This document shows, one piece after another, positions 7,875 through 17,705 of a stretch of DNA of 64,000 nt. Every line of letters begins with the position of its first letter. The stretch's first letter is position 1. Under the pieces are notes generated by a model. It was not told the origin of the DNA and made no database searches. It saw nothing but the letters and a program-made list of their open reading frames with translations. The stretch is from Rhodococcus sp040643435 (GTDB taxonomy: Bacteria; Actinomycetota; Actinomycetes; Mycobacteriales; Mycobacteriaceae): contig NZ_JBEYUH010000006.1 of NCBI RefSeq assembly GCF_040643435.1, positions 186,001-250,000 on the forward strand, read 5' to 3'. The position numbers and the translations under genes are program-made.

Positions 7875-9536
7875 CCACACCACGTGTGCCCCTACCGCGA
7901 CCTGCCGGTGGGGTGACGGGCTCGAAGTGACCCCGTCGACCCGATACAGGCTCAGATCGCCGTCCTGATAGGCGAGGCGGAGGGCATCTAGGGTCCGTTG
8001 TGCGTCCCCGAGGTCGCCGGGCGTGCCGTGTTCGACGAGTACCCAGCCCACACCCTGCGCGGCGAGGTCGTCCGGATCGGCTCCGGACAGCAGCAGCGCT
8101 TCGACGTCCTCCGCGCGGCGACCCTCCCCGGCGACGTCGTCGTCCGCAACGACGAGCGTGCCGGTCTGCAGGACATCGGCTCGCAGCATGCGCGGGGCGG
8201 GGTCGAGCACCGGCACGGGGCCGGAGAATTCGAAGACCCGGAACATGCCTGCCGGTAGTACCGCCACGTCGCCCTGGCCGGCCGGCACGGTCTGCGTCAC
8301 TCGTTGCCATCCCGCCGGATACCGCACGGGTTGCAGTTGCCCCCCGACGCCCCACACCAGGTCGGGGAGCGCGACGAGCACGGTGATGACGGCAGCTACC
8401 GCCCACACAGGCTCGGGCGCCGCGAAGCGCCGAGCAAGGGCTCCGGTGCCCGCCGCCGCGGCCAGCGCGTAGGCAGGCATCGCCCACGCGACCCACTTCT
8501 GCGTGTCGCGCAGCAGGCCCGCACCGGGAACATGCACCATCGCCCATTCGCCCACGACGAGTCCCGGACCGGTCGCGGCCGCGGCGATTGCGACCACCGC
8601 GAGGACGGCAGGAATCACCAATGCGACGACGACGGGATTCCTCCGGCGGCGCCACAGTGCCGGCACACCGCACGCCACCACCGTGAGCAACAACAGGGTG
8701 CCGGCCAGCGCCCACCCCGTGGTCCGCGAGGCGGGGACGGCTTCGGCGTTCCAGATCCCGCCCAGTCCGGCTACGGAACCGATCGTGCCGAGCAGCGGTT
8801 CGGCCCTGGCAGCGAACGCGCGCACTCCGGCGGGGTCCGCCTCGGTGCCGCCACCCGCCACCGCCGTCGCGACCAGCCACGGCAGCGACACCGCGACACC
8901 CGTCACGAGCGCGGTGACCACCCGCGGCAGCACCCGCGTGCGCCCGCCGGGCACCGCGAGGACGGCACAGGCGGTCACGACCGCCAGCAGGGCACCGGTC
9001 GGGGTCAGGCCGGCGGCGGCCAGGCAGACCACCAGTGACGGCCACCCGCCGCGCTGTCGGCGCCGCACTGCAACGGCTGCGCAGACCGCCCACGGCAGGG
9101 CGGCATATCCGGCGAGCAGGCTCCAATGACCCTGCAGGAGCCGCTCGGCCACATAGGGGTTCCAGATCGCCACCGTCACCGCGACGAGCCGCGCGCCCGT
9201 GCCACTGCCCGGCAGTGTCACCGCGACCATCCGTGCCGCACCCCAACCCGCTGCCCACAACGACGCGACAAGCAGCGCCGTGACCGCGACACCCCCGTCG
9301 ATCGAGGTGCTCACCCAGGCGAGCAGGGCGTCCTGTGGAACGGCGCGGGCAGCGGCGTCGGACAAGCCGAGGGCAGAATCGGTGGGGTACGACCGGGGAG
9401 TGCTCACGGCATCGCGGAAGAGCAGATAGCCGGGGGAGACGAGGAACGGGCCGAGCACCGCGATCGTCAGGACGAGTGCCCATACCGCCGGGAAGGCCGC
9501 CTTCGGGGACATGCGGGGCGACTCCGGGCGGGGCAT
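7785..9536 (-). CDS. Polytopic membrane protein, GT-C-like (Rv0226c-like)
   Basis: About 583 residues with many hydrophobic segments. Its segment NPYVAERLLQGHWSLLAGYA, followed by an LPW turn, resembles loops of arabinofuranosyl- and mannosyltransferases of the GT-C class (polyprenyl-phosphate-sugar donors). A C-terminal extracytoplasmic domain (residues about 440-550) precedes a last membrane helix. Length matches my recollection of Rv0226c (576). The start at ATG 9536 is uncertain: MSPKAAF at 9512 is an alternative and neither has a strong ribosome site. The longer frame upstream is Arg-rich shadow. It shares only 42 bases of promoter space with the divergent flippase. Function is inferred from topology. 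Confidence 0.78.
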   Translation of the reverse strand: MPRPESPRMSPKAAFPAVWALVLTIAVLGPFLVSPGYLLFRDAVSTPRSYPTDSALGLSDAAARAVPQDALLAWVSTSIDGGVAVTALLVASLWAAGWGAARMVAVTLPGSGTGARLVAVTVAIWNPYVAERLLQGHWSLLAGYAALPWAVCAAVAVRRRQRGGWPSLVVCLAAAGLTPTGALLAVVTACAVLAVPGGRTRVLPRVVTALVTGVAVSLPWLVATAVAGGGTEADPAGVRAFAARAEPLLGTIGSVAGLGGIWNAEAVPASRTTGWALAGTLLLLTVVACGVPALWRRRRNPVVVALVIPAVLAVVAIAAAATGPGLVVGEWAMVHVPGAGLLRDTQKWVAWAMPAYALAAAAGTGALARRFAAPEPVWAVAAVITVLVALPDLVWGVGGQLQPVRYPAGWQRVTQTVPAGQGDVAVLPAGMFRVFEFSGPVPVLDPAPRMLRADVLQTGTLVVADDDVAGEGRRAEDVEALLLSGADPDDLAAQGVGWVLVEHGTPGDLGDAQRTLDALRLAYQDGDLSLYRVDGVTSSPSPHRQVAVGAHVVWLLVLAGGAGCAVARRAGERRRLVGTREQS

Positions 9537-9578
9537 GGCGGCAGAATACGGTGTCGTTCCGGATGGGAGGATGGGCGG

Positions 9579-10841
9579 ATGCCGCGAACACCCCGACCCG
9601 AGTCGGTGGGCTCCGAAACCACGGGTAGTGCGGCAACGGGGACCGCCGTCGCGGGGATGACGCTGGTGACGGTCGGTGCGATGACCGCGAATCTCGCGTC
9701 CTATCTGCTGCACCTGCCCGCCGGGCGATGGCTCGGCCCCGCCGGCTACGGGGAGTTCGCGAGTCTGCTCGCCGCGCAGCTCGTCCTCGCGGTGCCGGCG
9801 CTGGCGCTGCAGACCGTCGTCGCCCGGGAAGCTGTCCACGGCACCGGCGCCGCAGCGTTGCGTCGCCTCGGCTACCGGTGTGCCGCACTCGCCTTCGTCG
9901 TCGCGATGATTCTGGTGCCCGTCGTGGCGTGGGCGCTCGATACGAGTGTCGGGGGAGCCTTCGGATCGCTCGTCACCGCCCCGCTGCTCGTGCTGCTCGC
10001 CGCCGAACAGGGCCTGTTGCAGGGCAGGGGCAGGTTCGCGGCGCTCAGCGTCGTTCTGGCCGCCGCAGGCATCGCGAAGGTGGTTCCGGCCGTCGCGGTG
10101 CTCGCCGTCGGAGGCGGTCCCGGAGCGGCGTTGTTCGCCGGTGCGATCGGGACGGGGGCGATCGCGCTGGCAGCGGGCGCGCTGGTCGGTCGTGCGACCG
10201 GTGGCAGACAGGATCCGGTCCCGAGCGCGGGATCGGTGCTGCGCGCCTCCCAGGTGCAGTTGGCTCTGATCGCGCTCACCTCACTCGACCTGCTGCTTGC
10301 ACGCATGCTTCTCGACCCCGATTCCGCCGGTCTCTACGCACTGGGGGCGGTGGCGACGAAGGTCGCCTTCTGGTTGCCTCAGGCGGTCGGTGTGGTGCTC
10401 TATCCGCGAATGGCGAATCCGGCCCAGTCGGCGGCTGCGGTGCGTGCTGCCCTCACCGTCCTCGTCGCGATCGGGGTGGTGCTCGTGGGCGGGGCGGCGG
10501 TGTGTGCGCCGATCGTGCCGAGACTGGTCGGCGACGCGTACGAGCCGGTGCAGTCGCTGCTGTGGCTGTTCGCCCTGCAGGGCGCGTGCCTCGCCGTGCT
10601 CCAGGGCGCATTGCTGTCGGCTATCGCCGGAGAGCGCACTCATCTCGCTCTCGTCGCGTGGGTGGGTCTCTGTGTCGAGGCAGTGCTGATGTTCACGGTG
10701 GCGTCGACGCTGCGGCAGTTCGTCGCCGTTGCTGTCTGCGTGGCCGCCGTGACGGCCGCGGTGGTCGCGATACTCGCGGTACGGGGCGCTTCCGCAACGG
10801 TCCCGTCCACAGACGGAACCGCCCCCCACCGGGATCGGTGA
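9579..10841 (+). CDS. Lipopolysaccharide/oligosaccharide flippase-like membrane protein
   Basis: A 420-residue protein of repeated hydrophobic helices with the MATE/MOP (Wzx-like) pattern: an N-terminal TLVTVGAMTANLASYLL helix and the segment RWLGPAGYGEFASLLA typical of polysaccharide flippases. The ATG at 9579 follows GGGAGG at 9565-9570. It may translocate lipid-linked sugar across the membrane for the neighbouring glycosyltransferases. I do not recall a gene at this position in the M. tuberculosis cluster, so it may be lineage-specific. The gene ends inside a hairpin shared with the convergent DUF3068 gene. Confidence 0.82.
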   Translation: MPRTPRPESVGSETTGSAATGTAVAGMTLVTVGAMTANLASYLLHLPAGRWLGPAGYGEFASLLAAQLVLAVPALALQTVVAREAVHGTGAAALRRLGYRCAALAFVVAMILVPVVAWALDTSVGGAFGSLVTAPLLVLLAAEQGLLQGRGRFAALSVVLAAAGIAKVVPAVAVLAVGGGPGAALFAGAIGTGAIALAAGALVGRATGGRQDPVPSAGSVLRASQVQLALIALTSLDLLLARMLLDPDSAGLYALGAVATKVAFWLPQAVGVVLYPRMANPAQSAAAVRAALTVLVAIGVVLVGGAAVCAPIVPRLVGDAYEPVQSLLWLFALQGACLAVLQGALLSAIAGERTHLALVAWVGLCVEAVLMFTVASTLRQFVAVAVCVAAVTAAVVAILAVRGASATVPSTDGTAPHRDR

Positions 10842-10849
10842 GGGGCGGT
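10818..10849. terminator. Bidirectional terminator hairpin
   Basis: ACCGCCCC (10818-10825) pairs with GGGGCGGT (10842-10849), with an inner CACC/GGTG pair. It overlaps the last codons of the flippase gene and lies 19 bases from the end of the convergent DUF3068 gene. Confidence 0.6.
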
Positions 10850-10868
10850 GCGGGCGTCTACCGGACGA

Positions 10869-12104
10869 TCACTCCTGTGTAGGAGGCTTCCGTAGATCGG
10901 TGCGGGGAATCTCCTGCGTCCGATCGGTCGTCCAGTCGCGCTGCTGCTCGTTCGGATCCGTCTGACGGGGGATGACCTCGGTGCGATCGTCGGTGTAGTC
11001 GTGCTGCGTTTCGGCGGAATGAGCCGGGCCGACGGTGGTCGTGGCCGGGCCTTCCGGAGCCGGGCCGTCCGACGCCGTGGCCGGGCGGCGGGTGCCGCCA
11101 CCGCGCAGACCGAGCACGAAGCCGGCGATCAGCAGGATGGCTCCGAGGATGCCAAGGATGATCGGCAGGGTGCGGCCGAACAGGGCGAGGGTGTCCTGGC
11201 CGTCCTTGGCCTGGCCGATCTGGTACTCGATGGTTTCCTCGTCGAAGGGGAGCGTCACGTTCAGGACCGTCACTTCGGGCCTGTCGGCCTGGCGTGCGTA
11301 GTACTGGTCCTGCTGCTCCTGGCCCTTGACGACGACACCTGTGATCGGGTCGACCCACAGGTCGCGGGTGTTGTTGTACCAGCGGGTCATGGTGATGGGC
11401 TCGTCGCCCTCACCGACACCCCACGTGGAGGCGGGCAGGCTCAGCTTGTAGGTCGGGACCTCACGGTCGGCCTTCGACAGGTCGATCGGGCCGATCTCCT
11501 GACGGAAGTGATAGACCGCCATGCCGTTGATCTCTTCCTCGCCGACGAAGTCGATGGGGAAGGTCTGGCGCGCATTGATGTCGTAGTAGGGGTACGACTC
11601 CTGCTTGACGTCGAAGGGGAACTTGTACTGGAGGCCCTCACGGACCTCGATCTCCACCGGCGGCGCGTCGGCGTTCACCTGGACGGTGCTCACCCGGTCG
11701 GGATTGTCGTCCTTCGAGATGGGCATGGACGTCTCGCGGTCGATCGTGACCCGGTCGATGATGGCCGATACGAGGCCCGTATCACCCTGCATGTCGAGTC
11801 GTCGCACGGTCTGGCCGGCCTGCAGCGTCATGGTGTCCGCGTCCGACGGATCCTCGACGGTGACGAAGCGCTGGGCGACGATCGGGACGTCGCGATCGAC
11901 CTGCGCGTTACCGGCGAGGAGCTGGCGAGAATTGAGGATGTCGCCCGTGCCCTCGGCGACCGTCGTCACCTCGAGATCGAGCGGCGTCTTCTTCAGCTGC
12001 CCCACCGTGTACGTCGGTACGAGGATTGCGATCACCAGGAGGAAGGCCCCGAGGCCCACCAGAATCATTGCCAGTATCCGGCCGGAGCTCGAACGCTCAG
12101 CCAT
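10869..12104 (-). CDS. DUF3068 (PorA-family) envelope protein (Rv0227c-like)
   Basis: A 411-residue protein with an N-terminal membrane helix (residues about 10-33, ILVGLGAFLLVIAIL region), a large extracytoplasmic beta-rich domain, and a second helix near 320-345 followed by a long hydrophilic cytoplasmic-type tail rich in Thr, Arg and Gln (TQEIPRTD, TEVIPRQTD repeats). The family is DUF3068, recently labelled PorA-like in databases; a porin role is not shown by the sequence. GAGGAGAAAG precedes the ATG at 12104. The neighbouring order (Rv0226c, Rv0227c, Rv0228) is conserved in mycobacteria. The repeated I-P-R-T-D/Q motifs in the tail are notable. Confidence 0.85.
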   Translation of the reverse strand: MAERSSSGRILAMILVGLGAFLLVIAILVPTYTVGQLKKTPLDLEVTTVAEGTGDILNSRQLLAGNAQVDRDVPIVAQRFVTVEDPSDADTMTLQAGQTVRRLDMQGDTGLVSAIIDRVTIDRETSMPISKDDNPDRVSTVQVNADAPPVEIEVREGLQYKFPFDVKQESYPYYDINARQTFPIDFVGEEEINGMAVYHFRQEIGPIDLSKADREVPTYKLSLPASTWGVGEGDEPITMTRWYNNTRDLWVDPITGVVVKGQEQQDQYYARQADRPEVTVLNVTLPFDEETIEYQIGQAKDGQDTLALFGRTLPIILGILGAILLIAGFVLGLRGGGTRRPATASDGPAPEGPATTTVGPAHSAETQHDYTDDRTEVIPRQTDPNEQQRDWTTDRTQEIPRTDLRKPPTQE

Positions 12105-12351
12105 GCTTTCTCCTCACTCAACGGTCGTCATCGAGTACCCCCACCGGCAGCAGGGCGGCTGCACGGATCGTCTGGCATCCGGCCCGCGAACACCACGTGA
12201 GCTCAGACACTAACAGCCCGGTATGGCGATATGCGCGCCCGCTCACCGCTGGGAAGGATCCGAAGTCGATCTTCATTACCTGCCGGGATCGTCTTCTTCG
12301 ACGTGATCCTGCTCTGTCCGCGGCGGCGGTGACACGGCACACTGGTTGCCG

Positions 12352-13524
12352 ATGACCACCAGCACCGACCGGAACCACCGCGTGAGCGGATTCCTTCCGG
12401 CCCTCGAGGGAATGCGCGGCTTTGCCGCGATGGGCGTGGTGATCACCCACGTCGCGTTCCAGACCGGAGCAGTTCACGACCCGCTGATCGGACGGGTGTG
12501 GGCGCGATTCGACCTCGCCGTCGCTCTGTTCTTCGCCCTGTCGGGTTTCCTGTTGTGGCGCCCGCACGCCGCAGCGGCCCGCGGACTCGGTCCGAGCCCG
12601 TCGACGGCCCGCTATTTCCTCTCCCGCGCGACCCGCATCCTGCCCGCCTACTGGACCGTTGTGATCCTGGTGTTGTGGCTGCTCCCCGGTGCAGGGGGAG
12701 GCGCCACGGTGTGGTGGGCCAATCTCACGCTCGTGCAGGTCTTCATCCCACTCACTCTCACCGACGGTCTCACCCAGATGTGGAGTCTGTCGGTGGAGGT
12801 CGCGTTCTATCTCGTGCTGCCGTTGCTCGCGGTGGCGGTGAGCGGTCTGCGCGGCGGCGCGGCGCGCTTCCGCATCCCGCTCATGCTCGCGGTGAGCGGC
12901 TTGTCGCTGCTGTGGGCGTGGGTTCCGGTGGACACGCCGGAGCACATCAACCACACCAACTGGCTTCCGGGTTTCCTGCCGTGGTTCGCGGCGGGCATGA
13001 TCCTCGCCGAACTCGCCACCGGACCCGAGATCTGGGTGCACAGGCTCGCGAGGCGACGTGTGGCGATGGGAACGGTCGCCGTCGTCGCTTTCGCGGCTGC
13101 GGCGACCCCGCTGGGGGGATCCGAAACTCTCACCGATCTCGCGCCGGCGGAGTACTTCGCCAAGATCGCACTGGGCGCGATCATGAGCTTCGCGCTGCTC
13201 GCTCCCCTGACCCTCGCGCCACGCGAGAATCACCGCATTCTGGCGAGCCCGGTCGCGCTGGCGATCGGGCGCTGGTCGTACGGCCTGTTCATCTGGCATC
13301 TCGCGGTGCTGTCGATCATCTTTCCCGTGTTCGGGATCCCGGCGTTCGCAGGTCACTTCTGGTTCGTGCTCGCGGTGACGACCGTGCTGAGCCTGGCTGT
13401 GGCCTCGGTCAGCTACGCGCTCGTCGAGGAACCGTCGCGGGCGGCCTTCCATCGCTGGGAGAGGGCCCGGCGCGGCACCGCCGCCAGGCCGACCGCGACC
13501 ACCCCGACGAGCGCCGCGAACTGA
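12352..13524 (+). CDS. Acyltransferase 3 family membrane protein (Rv0228-like)
   Basis: A 390-residue membrane acyltransferase with about ten helices. The N-terminal GFLPALEGMRGFAAMGVVITH carries the R-x-x-A and histidine pattern of the family (R23-24 region and the H of VITHV), followed by FFALSGFLLWRP, typical of OafA/YrhL-type enzymes. These transfer acetyl or longer acyl groups to extracytoplasmic glycans. ATG 12352 is preferred over an upstream TTG two codons earlier. Its last 112 bases overlap antisense with the 3' end of aftD. The acyl acceptor is unknown; an arabinan or other envelope polymer is suggested by position. Confidence 0.88.
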   Translation: MTTSTDRNHRVSGFLPALEGMRGFAAMGVVITHVAFQTGAVHDPLIGRVWARFDLAVALFFALSGFLLWRPHAAAARGLGPSPSTARYFLSRATRILPAYWTVVILVLWLLPGAGGGATVWWANLTLVQVFIPLTLTDGLTQMWSLSVEVAFYLVLPLLAVAVSGLRGGAARFRIPLMLAVSGLSLLWAWVPVDTPEHINHTNWLPGFLPWFAAGMILAELATGPEIWVHRLARRRVAMGTVAVVAFAAAATPLGGSETLTDLAPAEYFAKIALGAIMSFALLAPLTLAPRENHRILASPVALAIGRWSYGLFIWHLAVLSIIFPVFGIPAFAGHFWFVLAVTTVLSLAVASVSYALVEEPSRAAFHRWERARRGTAARPTATTPTSAAN

Positions 13525-16500
13525 ATCAGCGCCGAATGCCCGATATATCCCTCGGGTGACCGCCACGGCCCGGTGGACAACAGCGCCATCGCCAGCATGG
13601 TCGCGCCGCCTGCGATGACGACGAGGATGCGTGATGCGAGCGCCGGATTGCGACGTAGCGCGATCGCGCCGATCCCCGCCGCGCCGACGGCAACGACGAC
13701 CGCGCCGACCACCCCTGCGAGGACCACCGCGGCGACCAGCACACCGGCCAGCGCGATCGTCGGCGAACGCCAGGTGCGCGGCATCGGTCCGGGGTCCGCA
13801 TCGTCGCGACGACGTTGCGGCCACAGCGCCGCAGCGAACAACGGGAGCAGCAACAGCAGCCCACCGAAGATTCCGAGCCGATACCAGCGGTCGGTCGCGA
13901 ACTCGAGCGTCAGCACCTGTTCCGGACCGGCCGGCACGATCCAGCCCTGCTGCCAGCCGTCCACGACGACGGGTGTGGCCTCGGCGCCGTCGGGAGTGCG
14001 TGCGACCCAGCCGACGTTGGTGCTCTCGGGCACCACCACGAGCCGATCCTCGTCTCCTTCCGGAACCGTCACTTCCCGGAGGTTCTCCGTCCAGCGGCCC
14101 TTTTGCAGTTCGGTGGGTTCCGGGGTGGGTGCCTCGGAACCCGGCACCGCGAGTTGCAGGCTCGAGACGACGAAGGCCGGGCCGGGACGAATGTCGATGT
14201 CGACCCGTCCCGGGTCGATTCCGACGACATCGCTGTCGCACAGCGTCGCGGGAACTTCCCTCCCCGCTGCGAGGTCGGCGACGCTCGCGGTGACGGAGGT
14301 GCGGTAGTTCCGCCCGCCGATGTCGACGACCGGCCCGGTTTCGCAGCCGACCGTCACCGTCTCGTCGTAGACGGATCGCTGTGTTCCGACGGGCCCGTCG
14401 TCGCCGAGCACGGTGACCTCCGCGAGTCCGGGCGGCGTCAGCTTCGAGAAGCCGAGCACGGTGCGGTCGAGGGTGTCGCGCCAGCGGACGACCGTGAGTT
14501 CGATTCGATCCGTGACGTGCGGGGCCAGATCTACGACCGTGTCGTCGCCGTCGAGTTCACGTACCTGCGGTCCGTTGCCCAGATTCACCGCGACCGCCGC
14601 CGGCGCGACCGGCAGTGCCCCCAGGGCCGTCTCGATGTCCAGTCCGGTCACTCGCCGGGCAGTGGGCAGTTCCAGCGTGAGCGACGGCCGGGGGGCACCG
14701 GGTTCGAGCGAGTCCTCCGTGGCCGTCCAGGACGTCCGCGGGTCGCCGTCGGTGAGGGCGAACGCCGATCCTTGCAGGTCCACGACATGGGCGTCGCCGC
14801 GTGCCACCACCCGGTCGGAGCGGTCCACGAGGTTCTCGAGGGCCGGCCCCGGCCGCGCACGCAGGTACAGCTGAGGCCGGACCCGGGTCTCCTCCGGCAC
14901 GGTCAGGGTGCGGGTGAACGCGCCGGGCTCTTCTGCGGAGATGGCCAGCCCACGCGCGCAACGCACACGGTCGCCGGTGTCGACGCAGCTGCCGCGGCCC
15001 GGGAACTCCTGCCCGAGTTGCCAGCCGTGCACCGGCACGTTCCCGTCCGGGCCGGGCACCACGATGCGGCGGCGGATGTCGATCGGCCGCGGGTTGTTCC
15101 GGTCGGTGAAATCGTCGACGGACACCTCGGTGAGACCGAACTGGTTGCCGACGGTGCCTCGTTCGGTGTGCACGGACGTGATGCGGATCCACGAGGTACT
15201 GCCGAGCGGCAGCGCGACGGTCTGTTCGCGTCCCGGCTCGTCGACGCGCACGGCCGTGCTGCCGCGCTCGGTGCTCACCTCGAGCCACTCGACGGGATCG
15301 CCGAGGGCCCCGGGACTCGTCGTCAGGTGCAGCAGACCCGCTTCGATCGGCCGATCGAGGTCGAGTTGCAGCCACTGTCCGATCGCCGATTCGAGACCGT
15401 TGCTGTGCCAGCCGGTCGTCGGGTCGCCGTCGATCACCGCAGCCGGACTGCTCGTCACCGACGTACCGCCGAGCTGGGTGGCATCCGACGCTGCACTCGA
15501 CACGCTGATGCGGGCGCCCTCCCATTCGGCACGGACCAGTTCGGTGTCCGGCACCGGATAGTCGGCGACCGAATTGTGGGTCCGGCGCGGATCGTCGGCC
15601 GCGCGGATCGCCGACGAATGGTGATCGACCTGCCCGTAGTCGGTCTCGCGATCTGTCGGGGTGTCGGTGATCGTCACCGCGTCGACGGGAACACCGGCGC
15701 GCGCCGCGTCGGCTGCGAGCAGGGTGGGACCGATGAAAGCGGGCTGCGAGGTGTTACGAGGCAGCAGCGACTCCGGGCCACCCTGCACGACCGGCACGTC
15801 GGCGACATCCACCGCATAGGGGCCGACGGGCGCCGCGGTGGGCTCGGTGACCCGGTAGATCTCCACGGCAGGATAGACCGGCCGCAGGTCGGCGTCGGTG
15901 ACGAAGTCCTCGGGGTTCTCGAAGACGATGTCGTCGCCGAATTCGGCGACCTTCTCGATGCCCGGCGACCCGTCGAGCGCGCGATGGACGAGGGCGGGTC
16001 GCGTGGCCGGAGAGGTGTCGGGGTCGAGGTCGTTGCGTACCACCAGGTAGCCGATGCCCTGGCCGCGCAGGGTCGCGGCGAGACCGTCCGAGGGACGGCC
16101 GTCGGCGATGTCGCGTTGCACGGCGTCGAGCGCTCGGATCGCGCCGGGCGGGACGAGCGGCACCGCATCGCGTACAGCCCACGGCGTCGATGCGAGAGCC
16201 TGCAGCGGTTCGTCGCGGGTGAGCCCCCACAGTTGGCTGCCGAAAGGTGCTCCCGGAACGATCAGGGCCCGTTCGCCGCGCTCGCTCGTGTTGTCTTCGA
16301 GCCAGGCCGCCGCGGCGTGCCAGTGGCCGGGTACCTCGTCGTACGCGCCGCGCGGGGCGAGCCGGCCTGTCCACGCGAGCGACGTCGCGAGCGTCGCAGC
16401 GACGACGATCAGCGTCGTTACCGCGACCATCGGGTCACGCTCGGGGTGGGCGAAGGCGTTCCGGGCCCGCGACCACGGCACCGAGCCGGGCAGGGGCACG

Positions 16501-17705
16501 GCGCGGAGCAGGTGGGCGAGTCCGAGCACGAGCGGCAGACGCACGAGCGGCTCGAGCTTGTGCACATTGCGCAGTGGCGCACCGGTGGAGTCGAGGAACA
16601 ACCGGACCTGCTCGGCGAACGGCGAGTCGAGCCCGCCGACGTAGCCGACTCCCATACCCACGAGACCCACCATCAGGATCAGGGTGAGGCGACCGCGTCC
16701 GGGCATCGACCGCATCGCGAGCCCGGCGAGCCCGGCGGCGGCGAGGGCACCTGTGACGAGGACCGCAGCCGGTTGCGTGACGAGGACGGCACCCGCGATT
16801 CGTTCGGGCGAGACGAAGGGAGTCCAGCTACTGGTGCCGCGCAGGACCTCGGCGAGTGAGGTCCACTCGGTGGTCACGCCGGAGGATTCGATGAAGTCGA
16901 GGAACGGGGGGCTGACGCGGCCGAGCAGCAGCAGGGGCACCATCCACCAGGTGACCGCCACGATGCACAGCGGAAGCCACCACAGGGTGAACTGCCACCA
17001 GCGGCGATTCGGACGGTGCGCCGCCCACCACAGGGCCGCGACCAGGCACGCGGACGCGGTCGCGACGGCGTTGATCGCACCCATGAGGGCCACCGCGGCG
17101 GCGGACCGTGCGGCGAGCCGGCGCGGTGAGCCGGGGTTCGGTGTGCCCAGATACCGCACGAGCGGGAGCAGCACCCACGGCGCCAGAAGCATCGGATGGG
17201 CTTCCGACGAGATGGAACCGAGTGTCGTGAGTACGCGCGGAGACAGTGCGAACACCGTCGCCGCGATCAGGCGGGAGCCGCGGTTTCCGACTCCGAGCGC
17301 TTCGGCGAGCCGGACGATGCCCCAGAATCCGGCGACGAGCAGCAGCACCCACCACACCCGCTGGGTGATCCACGGGGGAATGTGCAGTAGTTGTCCCACG
17401 GCGAAGAACGAGCCGTGCGGGAAGAAGTAGCCGTACGCCTGGTTCTGTACCTGCCCGAGCGGCGCCACACTGCTCCATTGGTGAGCGGCGCGTGTGAGGA
17501 AGCCGATCGGGTTCTGGGTCAGGTCGTACTTGGTGTCGGCGACGACCAGGCCGGGAACCTGGGCGAACGACAGGACCACTGCCACTGCGGTGACTGCGTA
17601 CAGCCACCGCCGGGACAGTGGTTCGGCGGACGGGAGGTCCGTCCCGCCTCGGTACGTGCGTGAACTCGAAGCGTTGCGGCCGCCGTCAGCGGCTGCCGTA
17701 CTCAA
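13413..17705 (-). CDS. aftD: Alpha-(1->3)-arabinofuranosyltransferase AftD-like
   Basis: A giant 1430-residue membrane protein (M. tuberculosis AftD is about 1400). The N-terminal 450 residues hold about ten helices with GT-C features, including DTKYDLTQNP in the first loop, the usual place of the catalytic acid. The large periplasmic middle and C-terminal region contains carbohydrate-binding/discoidin-like beta domains (TTGWHSNGLESAIGQWLQLD, WTATEDSLEPG). Four to five helices close the protein. AftD adds alpha-1,3-arabinofuranose branches to arabinogalactan and lipoarabinomannan using decaprenyl-phosphoarabinose. The start is TTG at 17705 inside the end of the small upstream gene; no ATG or GTG lies between it and the first helix, so coupling is likely but the exact start is uncertain. 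Confidence 0.93.
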   Translation of the reverse strand: MSTAAADGGRNASSSRTYRGGTDLPSAEPLSRRWLYAVTAVAVVLSFAQVPGLVVADTKYDLTQNPIGFLTRAAHQWSSVAPLGQVQNQAYGYFFPHGSFFAVGQLLHIPPWITQRVWWVLLLVAGFWGIVRLAEALGVGNRGSRLIAATVFALSPRVLTTLGSISSEAHPMLLAPWVLLPLVRYLGTPNPGSPRRLAARSAAAVALMGAINAVATASACLVAALWWAAHRPNRRWWQFTLWWLPLCIVAVTWWMVPLLLLGRVSPPFLDFIESSGVTTEWTSLAEVLRGTSSWTPFVSPERIAGAVLVTQPAAVLVTGALAAAGLAGLAMRSMPGRGRLTLILMVGLVGMGVGYVGGLDSPFAEQVRLFLDSTGAPLRNVHKLEPLVRLPLVLGLAHLLRAVPLPGSVPWSRARNAFAHPERDPMVAVTTLIVVAATLATSLAWTGRLAPRGAYDEVPGHWHAAAAWLEDNTSERGERALIVPGAPFGSQLWGLTRDEPLQALASTPWAVRDAVPLVPPGAIRALDAVQRDIADGRPSDGLAATLRGQGIGYLVVRNDLDPDTSPATRPALVHRALDGSPGIEKVAEFGDDIVFENPEDFVTDADLRPVYPAVEIYRVTEPTAAPVGPYAVDVADVPVVQGGPESLLPRNTSQPAFIGPTLLAADAARAGVPVDAVTITDTPTDRETDYGQVDHHSSAIRAADDPRRTHNSVADYPVPDTELVRAEWEGARISVSSAASDATQLGGTSVTSSPAAVIDGDPTTGWHSNGLESAIGQWLQLDLDRPIEAGLLHLTTSPGALGDPVEWLEVSTERGSTAVRVDEPGREQTVALPLGSTSWIRITSVHTERGTVGNQFGLTEVSVDDFTDRNNPRPIDIRRRIVVPGPDGNVPVHGWQLGQEFPGRGSCVDTGDRVRCARGLAISAEEPGAFTRTLTVPEETRVRPQLYLRARPGPALENLVDRSDRVVARGDAHVVDLQGSAFALTDGDPRTSWTATEDSLEPGAPRPSLTLELPTARRVTGLDIETALGALPVAPAAVAVNLGNGPQVRELDGDDTVVDLAPHVTDRIELTVVRWRDTLDRTVLGFSKLTPPGLAEVTVLGDDGPVGTQRSVYDETVTVGCETGPVVDIGGRNYRTSVTASVADLAAGREVPATLCDSDVVGIDPGRVDIDIRPGPAFVVSSLQLAVPGSEAPTPEPTELQKGRWTENLREVTVPEGDEDRLVVVPESTNVGWVARTPDGAEATPVVVDGWQQGWIVPAGPEQVLTLEFATDRWYRLGIFGGLLLLLPLFAAALWPQRRRDDADPGPMPRTWRSPTIALAGVLVAAVVLAGVVGAVVVAVGAAGIGAIALRRNPALASRILVVIAGGATMLAMALLSTGPWRSPEGYIGHSALIQFAALVGVVAVGLAAVPRRALSQRWKAARDGSSTSA

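Noticed and set aside
13815..16859. Plus-strand 1014-codon frame
   Set aside because: Antisense of aftD; no domain or start signals.
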